64,000 bases of DNA from Vreelandella halophila (lineage in GTDB: Bacteria; Pseudomonadota; Gammaproteobacteria; Pseudomonadales; Oleiphilaceae). Under the pieces are notes generated by a model, which searched no databases, was not told where the DNA came from, and worked only from the letters and a program-made list of their open reading frames with translations. The DNA lies in contig NZ_JACHUZ010000013.1 in assembly GCF_019903425.1 (NCBI RefSeq), forward strand, positions 2,300,361 to 2,364,360, read 5' to 3'. Position numbers and translations under genes: made by a program. Shown piece by piece: positions 60,507 to 64,000 of the stretch (positions within the stretch are counted from its first letter, which is position 1; each line of letters begins with the position of its first letter).

Positions 60507-60941
60507 ATGCTGACGCAGGCACACGGGATTGTTGTCGCTGCAACACTTGTTGCGCTGATTGCCTCGGTCATTCTGCACTGTATGGCCGCCACGGCACTCA
60601 TGCGGCGTTTTGACGGCACAAGTGTCCGTCAATCCGCCGGCATGGTCCTGATGGTTCTGGGGCTTTTTGTTGCCCATGTCATCGAGATCTGGCTGTTCGG
60701 TGTGATTTCCTGGTCGCTGGCCCAGATTGAAGGGGCCGGGTCTGTAGCTGGCGGCCATGTATCCGGGGTCATGGACTACATCTACTTTTCCGCCGTGACC
60801 TATACCACTCTGGGGTACGGCGAGGTCTACCCTGTTGGCCCCATCCGCTTCATCTTCGGAACGGAAGCGCTGATCGGCTTCATGCTTATTACCTGGTCCG
60901 CATCCGTGACCTTTCTTCAGATGCAGCGTTCCTGGCGCTGA
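60507..60941 (+). CDS. Two-TM potassium-channel-like protein
   Basis: A 144-residue membrane protein of the Ion_trans_2 type with three to four helices. The K+ selectivity filter is clear in AVTYTTLGYGEVYP (about 98-111, TxGYGE). No cytosolic ligand-binding domain is attached, so it is a minimal channel or a subunit. It lies 84 bp after etfA, separated by a terminator, and converges with the CPA2 antiporter gene 13 bp on. With two K+/H+-type antiporters beside it, a role in K+ or ionic homeostasis, plausible in a halophile, is inferred. Confidence 0.8.
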   Translation: MLTQAHGIVVAATLVALIASVILHCMAATALMRRFDGTSVRQSAGMVLMVLGLFVAHVIEIWLFGVISWSLAQIEGAGSVAGGHVSGVMDYIYFSAVTYTTLGYGEVYPVGPIRFIFGTEALIGFMLITWSASVTFLQMQRSWR

Positions 60942-60954
60942 CCCGCGGGAGCTG

Positions 60955-62568
60955 TCAGCGCGTAATCTGCGCGACTGCCTGCTCTGCGGCTTCACAATAT
61001 GGATGAAGAATCAGGTCCACATTCCTGTGCTTCCAGTGAATTTCATCGTCTTCCCGGAAGCTGGCAATGGCAATGCGTCCGGATCTTGCAAACAGGGCCA
61101 GCCCCTGCATGAGAATTTCGTTCAGGTCCCGCCGGGGCAGGGTACTGACAACCCACTTCGCGGTGTGGACCGGTAGATGGGAAAGGAACTCAATATCCTC
61201 GGCGTCCCCGAAGACGGCATGGATCCCTTCGGCCTGGGCCCGTTCGACCCGCCCGGGATCAATATCCACACCAATGACGTGTTCGCCACGTTCGATGAGC
61301 TGAATGGCGATACGCCGCCCCAGGCGTCCCAGACCAACGATGATGATTGGGTCCGCCGGCCCCTCTGCGTATGCTTCAAGCTCACGGTAGGTCACCCTGC
61401 GCTCAAACGGGCCAAGCCAATCCCGGACCCGATCAAAAAGCTGTTCTGAGTACAGAATCATGTAGGTTGAGGTCGTGATGGTCACAATGCCGACTAGTGT
61501 GACCACGCCGAGCACGTTGTCGCCGATGTGCCCGAGGCTCAGACCCATGGTTATGAAGATGATCGAGAACTCGCTGATCTGGGCCACGGTCAGGCCGGCC
61601 TTGAAGCCGGTTCGGCGGCGGTATCCCATACCCCCCATGATGGCCATGACGATCAGGGGATTGCCGATCAGCACGAAGAGGGAAAGGACCATTGCAGGGA
61701 ACAGGTTGTCTCCAATAAGCCCCAGATTGAGCTGCTCGCCCATGTAGATGAAAAAGAACAGCAGCAGGAAGTCCCGCAGGCTGGTGAGCCGGCTTGTGAT
61801 CGCGTCCTTGACGGCCGTATTGGCCAGAGAGAAACCGGCAATGAACGCCCCGACTTCCTTTGAAAGCCCCAGGATATCCGCCCCGGCTGCAAGCATGGTT
61901 CCCCATGCGATGGCGAAAAGCATCAGCATTTCCACGGAGCGGGCCAGGCTGCGCATCAGCCCCGGAATGACGTACCGCATCAGCAGCGGCAGGATGACCG
62001 CCATGAACACCAGGCTGATGCCAAGGCCCTGAAGTGGGGGGATGAGGCGGTCATCCGCCGTGGGGATGGTGAGGTTGAGGCCCAGCATGGCCAGCACAAC
62101 CGCGATGTCCTGGACGATCAGGAAGCCCATGGCGATACGGCCATGCAGGGATTCCAGCTCGCCTTTGTCGGAAAGCAGCTTGACGATGATGATGGTGCTG
62201 GAAAAAGTCAGGGCAATGGCAATATAGAGCGCATCAATCGGGGAAAATCCCAGCAGGAGGGTGAGCCCGAAACCGATCAGGATAGTGAATGCAAGCTGCC
62301 CCAGGCCCGTGGCCAATGCGACAGGCCCCAGCGAACGCACGATCCTGAGATCCAGTTTGAGACCGACGACGAACAGGAGAATGGTGATCCCCCAGTGGGC
62401 GAGGAGATCAATCTGGGTGTGAGCGGAGACAATGCCCAGTACGCTTGGGCCCACAATGATACCGACCGCCAGATACGCAATAAGCAGGGGCTGGCGCAGC
62501 AGCATGGAAACGTAGCCCACCGCCACGGCGATCAACAGCAGTAACGTGAATTCCTGGTAGATTTCCAT
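60955..62568 (-). CDS. CPA2 cation:proton antiporter with RCK domain (Kef-type)
   Basis: A 537-residue protein: a CPA2 transmembrane part of about 12 helices (about 1-385) and a C-terminal RCK_N/TrkA-N Rossmann domain (about 400-530). Family features are ITILLFVVGLKLDLRIV, ALTFSSTIIIVKLLSDKGE, FLIVQDIAVVLAMLGL with the conserved Asp, and, in the RCK, IIIVGLGRLGRRIAIQLIERGEHVIGVDIDP. It resembles KefB/YbaL-type proteins that exchange K+ or Na+ for H+ and are gated by nucleotide. Only 101 bp separate its start from a second, divergent CPA2 gene. Confidence 0.88.
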   Translation of the reverse strand: MEIYQEFTLLLLIAVAVGYVSMLLRQPLLIAYLAVGIIVGPSVLGIVSAHTQIDLLAHWGITILLFVVGLKLDLRIVRSLGPVALATGLGQLAFTILIGFGLTLLLGFSPIDALYIAIALTFSSTIIIVKLLSDKGELESLHGRIAMGFLIVQDIAVVLAMLGLNLTIPTADDRLIPPLQGLGISLVFMAVILPLLMRYVIPGLMRSLARSVEMLMLFAIAWGTMLAAGADILGLSKEVGAFIAGFSLANTAVKDAITSRLTSLRDFLLLFFFIYMGEQLNLGLIGDNLFPAMVLSLFVLIGNPLIVMAIMGGMGYRRRTGFKAGLTVAQISEFSIIFITMGLSLGHIGDNVLGVVTLVGIVTITTSTYMILYSEQLFDRVRDWLGPFERRVTYRELEAYAEGPADPIIIVGLGRLGRRIAIQLIERGEHVIGVDIDPGRVERAQAEGIHAVFGDAEDIEFLSHLPVHTAKWVVSTLPRRDLNEILMQGLALFARSGRIAIASFREDDEIHWKHRNVDLILHPYCEAAEQAVAQITR

Positions 62569-62669
62569 GCAACAGTCTCCGCTATGGTCCGGCCATCAAT
62601 GCTACAATCCCGTTTTTCAATGCGGTACCCGGACCCCGCGTCCGTGATAATCAGGGCACAGCGTAGTCA

Positions 62670-64000
62670 ATGTTAATCGAAGTTGTCTCTCTTTCGTTTG
62701 CGTTCGTTTTCGGGCTCCTGGTCCGCCAGGTCGGTCTGCCGCCCCTTGTTGGATTTCTCGCTGCCGGATTCGCCCTCAATGTCTGGGGCCCGGCATTTGG
62801 CCTGCCACCCCAGGCGGGGCCATTCCTGGATCATGTGGCGCACCTGGGTGTGCTTCTCCTGCTTTTCACGGTGGGGTTGAAGCTCAAGCTCAGGAACCTT
62901 GTTGAGCCGGCCGTGATCGGTGGCGCCCTGCTTCATTTCGCGCTCAGTGTCAGCATCTTCGGGGCGGGCGTGCTGTTCTTCCTGGATATCGGACTGGCGA
63001 ATGCGGCTCTCCTGGCCACGGCACTGGCGTTTTCCAGCACCGTTCTGGCCGCCAAGGTCCTGGAGGCCAAGGGGGAGCTGAGGTCCTTTCACGGGCGCGT
63101 AGCCATCGGTATTCTCATTCTCCAGGACCTGATCGCGCTGGTGGTGCTCAGTGTTGCCGGCGGGAAGACGCCCTCGATCTGGGCGCCGGTAGTGCTGCTG
63201 TTGCCGCTGCTGCGGCCGGCGATGCACTGGCTTATGGACGTGGCCGGCCACGAGGAACTGCTTGTGCTGATGGGCGTGGTCCTGGCGGTTGCTGTCGGGG
63301 GTTACGGCTTTGAGGTGGTGGGCCTCAGCCCGGAAGTCGGCGCCCTTGCCATGGGGGTTCTGCTGGCCAATCATCCACGGGCCCAGGAGCTTTCCCACTC
63401 GCTCTGGGGACTCAAGGAGATCCTGCTCGTTGGGTTCTTCCTGCAGATCGGCATGTCCGGCCTTCCGGATACCCAGGCGCTGGTCTTCGCGCTGGGCATG
63501 GCGGTGATCATGCCGCTCAAGGGGTTGCTGTTCTTCGCGTTTCTTATACTGTTCCGCCTTCGGGCGCGGAACGCCTTCCTCGGCGCGCTCAGCCTGACCA
63601 GCTACAGCGAGTTCGGCCTGATCGTGGCTGCCGGTGTGCTGGAGGAATGGCTGGTGCCGCTGGCGATCACGGTGGCCGTGTCCTTCCTGATCGCGGCGCC
63701 CCTGAACCGGATTGCCCATCCGCTGTTTGACCGGCTTGAATCCCGGCTCAGGCGGTACGAGCGGAAGAGCTACCATCCCGATGAGCAGCCGGTCTCCATC
63801 GGGGTCGCGGAAATCCTGGTCGTGGGCATGGGTCGAACCGGCCAGGCGGCTTTCGCGTCGGTGGACCGGGCTGGATTAACCGTCGTCGGGATGGACGCGG
63901 ACCCGGACAAGGTTGAGAAGCAGCGCAGCAAGGGTCGGAATGTGGTCTACGCCGACGCCGAGGACATTGAGCTCTGGCAGGGCCTTGATTTCACGGGATT
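62670..64000 (+). CDS. Second CPA2 cation:proton antiporter with RCK domain (partial, runs off the window)
   Basis: An open frame from the ATG at 62670 to the right edge, 443 codons visible. It starts MLIEVVSLSFAFVFGLL, then RQVGLPPLVGFLAAGFALNVWGP, with LLLLFTVGLKLKLRNLVEP and ALAFSSTVLAAKVLEAKGE as in other CPA2 proteins, ILILQDLIALVVLSV with the conserved Asp, and an RCK_N domain beginning EILVVGMGRTGQAAFASVDRAG. It differs clearly from the adjacent CPA2 protein, so it is not a recent tandem duplicate. The stop lies beyond 64000. Confidence 0.88.
   Translation, partial: MLIEVVSLSFAFVFGLLVRQVGLPPLVGFLAAGFALNVWGPAFGLPPQAGPFLDHVAHLGVLLLLFTVGLKLKLRNLVEPAVIGGALLHFALSVSIFGAGVLFFLDIGLANAALLATALAFSSTVLAAKVLEAKGELRSFHGRVAIGILILQDLIALVVLSVAGGKTPSIWAPVVLLLPLLRPAMHWLMDVAGHEELLVLMGVVLAVAVGGYGFEVVGLSPEVGALAMGVLLANHPRAQELSHSLWGLKEILLVGFFLQIGMSGLPDTQALVFALGMAVIMPLKGLLFFAFLILFRLRARNAFLGALSLTSYSEFGLIVAAGVLEEWLVPLAITVAVSFLIAAPLNRIAHPLFDRLESRLRRYERKSYHPDEQPVSIGVAEILVVGMGRTGQAAFASVDRAGLTVVGMDADPDKVEKQRSKGRNVVYADAEDIELWQGLDFTG

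Overview
The window is a GC-rich chromosomal segment of a gammaproteobacterium. The uvrY-uvrC-pgsA and recC-recB-recD clusters, a GacA-type regulator and the ETF dehydrogenase layout all fit that class. Two features point to a halophile, perhaps near Halorhodospira/Ectothiorhodospira: a photoactive yellow protein (PYP) closely resembling the Halorhodospira halophila protein, and a glycine/sarcosine N-methyltransferase of the betaine-synthesis type. The taxonomic placement is inference from gene content.

Layout. 1-3.2 kb: RND efflux pump (adaptor tail plus permease). 3.3-8.2 kb: a small periplasmic protein, uvrY-uvrC-pgsA, and a PAS-GGDEF diguanylate cyclase facing them. 8.4-16.9 kb: recC-recB-recD with 4-base overlaps. 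16.9-19.5 kb: a frameshifted lldD and a TrpB2-like enzyme. 19.5-20.2 kb: a small DUF2892 protein and Dps. 20.3-24.2 kb (minus strand): a DUF3365 haem protein, then a complete PYP module, pyp-pcl-tal, which encodes the photoreceptor, the p-coumarate:CoA ligase and the tyrosine ammonia-lyase that makes the chromophore precursor.

24.4-30.1 kb: tRNA-Gly and tRNA-Cys, then a small, more AT-rich island inserted in tRNA-Cys. It is bounded by a 46-bp direct repeat of the tRNA 3' half and holds an integrase remnant, a cold-shock/zinc-ribbon/membrane fusion protein, an Xre-RES toxin-antitoxin pair and several small envelope proteins. 30.1-32.8 kb: a MocR-type regulator divergent from the glycine methyltransferase, whose leader can be folded by hand into a three-way junction, then tRNA-Leu. 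32.9-40.9 kb (minus): acyltransferase, SDR, and PrsK-PrsR-PrsT, the sensor, sigma-54 regulator and TPR lipoprotein of the exosortase/PEP-CTERM system. 41-42 kb: phasin and a PhaD-like TetR regulator, suggesting polyhydroxyalkanoate storage.

42-49.8 kb (minus): xthA and a tightly packed lipid-modification cluster (desaturase, NTF2-like, SDR, FAD oxidoreductase, DUF1365, cyclopropane-synthase-like, DUF2878, periplasmic protein). 50-56.8 kb: HD hydrolase, SpoIIE phosphatase plus STAS partner, gpsA, class V aminotransferase, DUF1285, SlyD-type FKBP. 56.8-60.4 kb: ETF-quinone oxidoreductase divergent from etfBA, with a perfect 20-bp palindrome between them resembling a PsrA operator. 60.5-64 kb: a potassium-channel-like protein and two divergent CPA2 antiporters with RCK domains; the second runs off the window.
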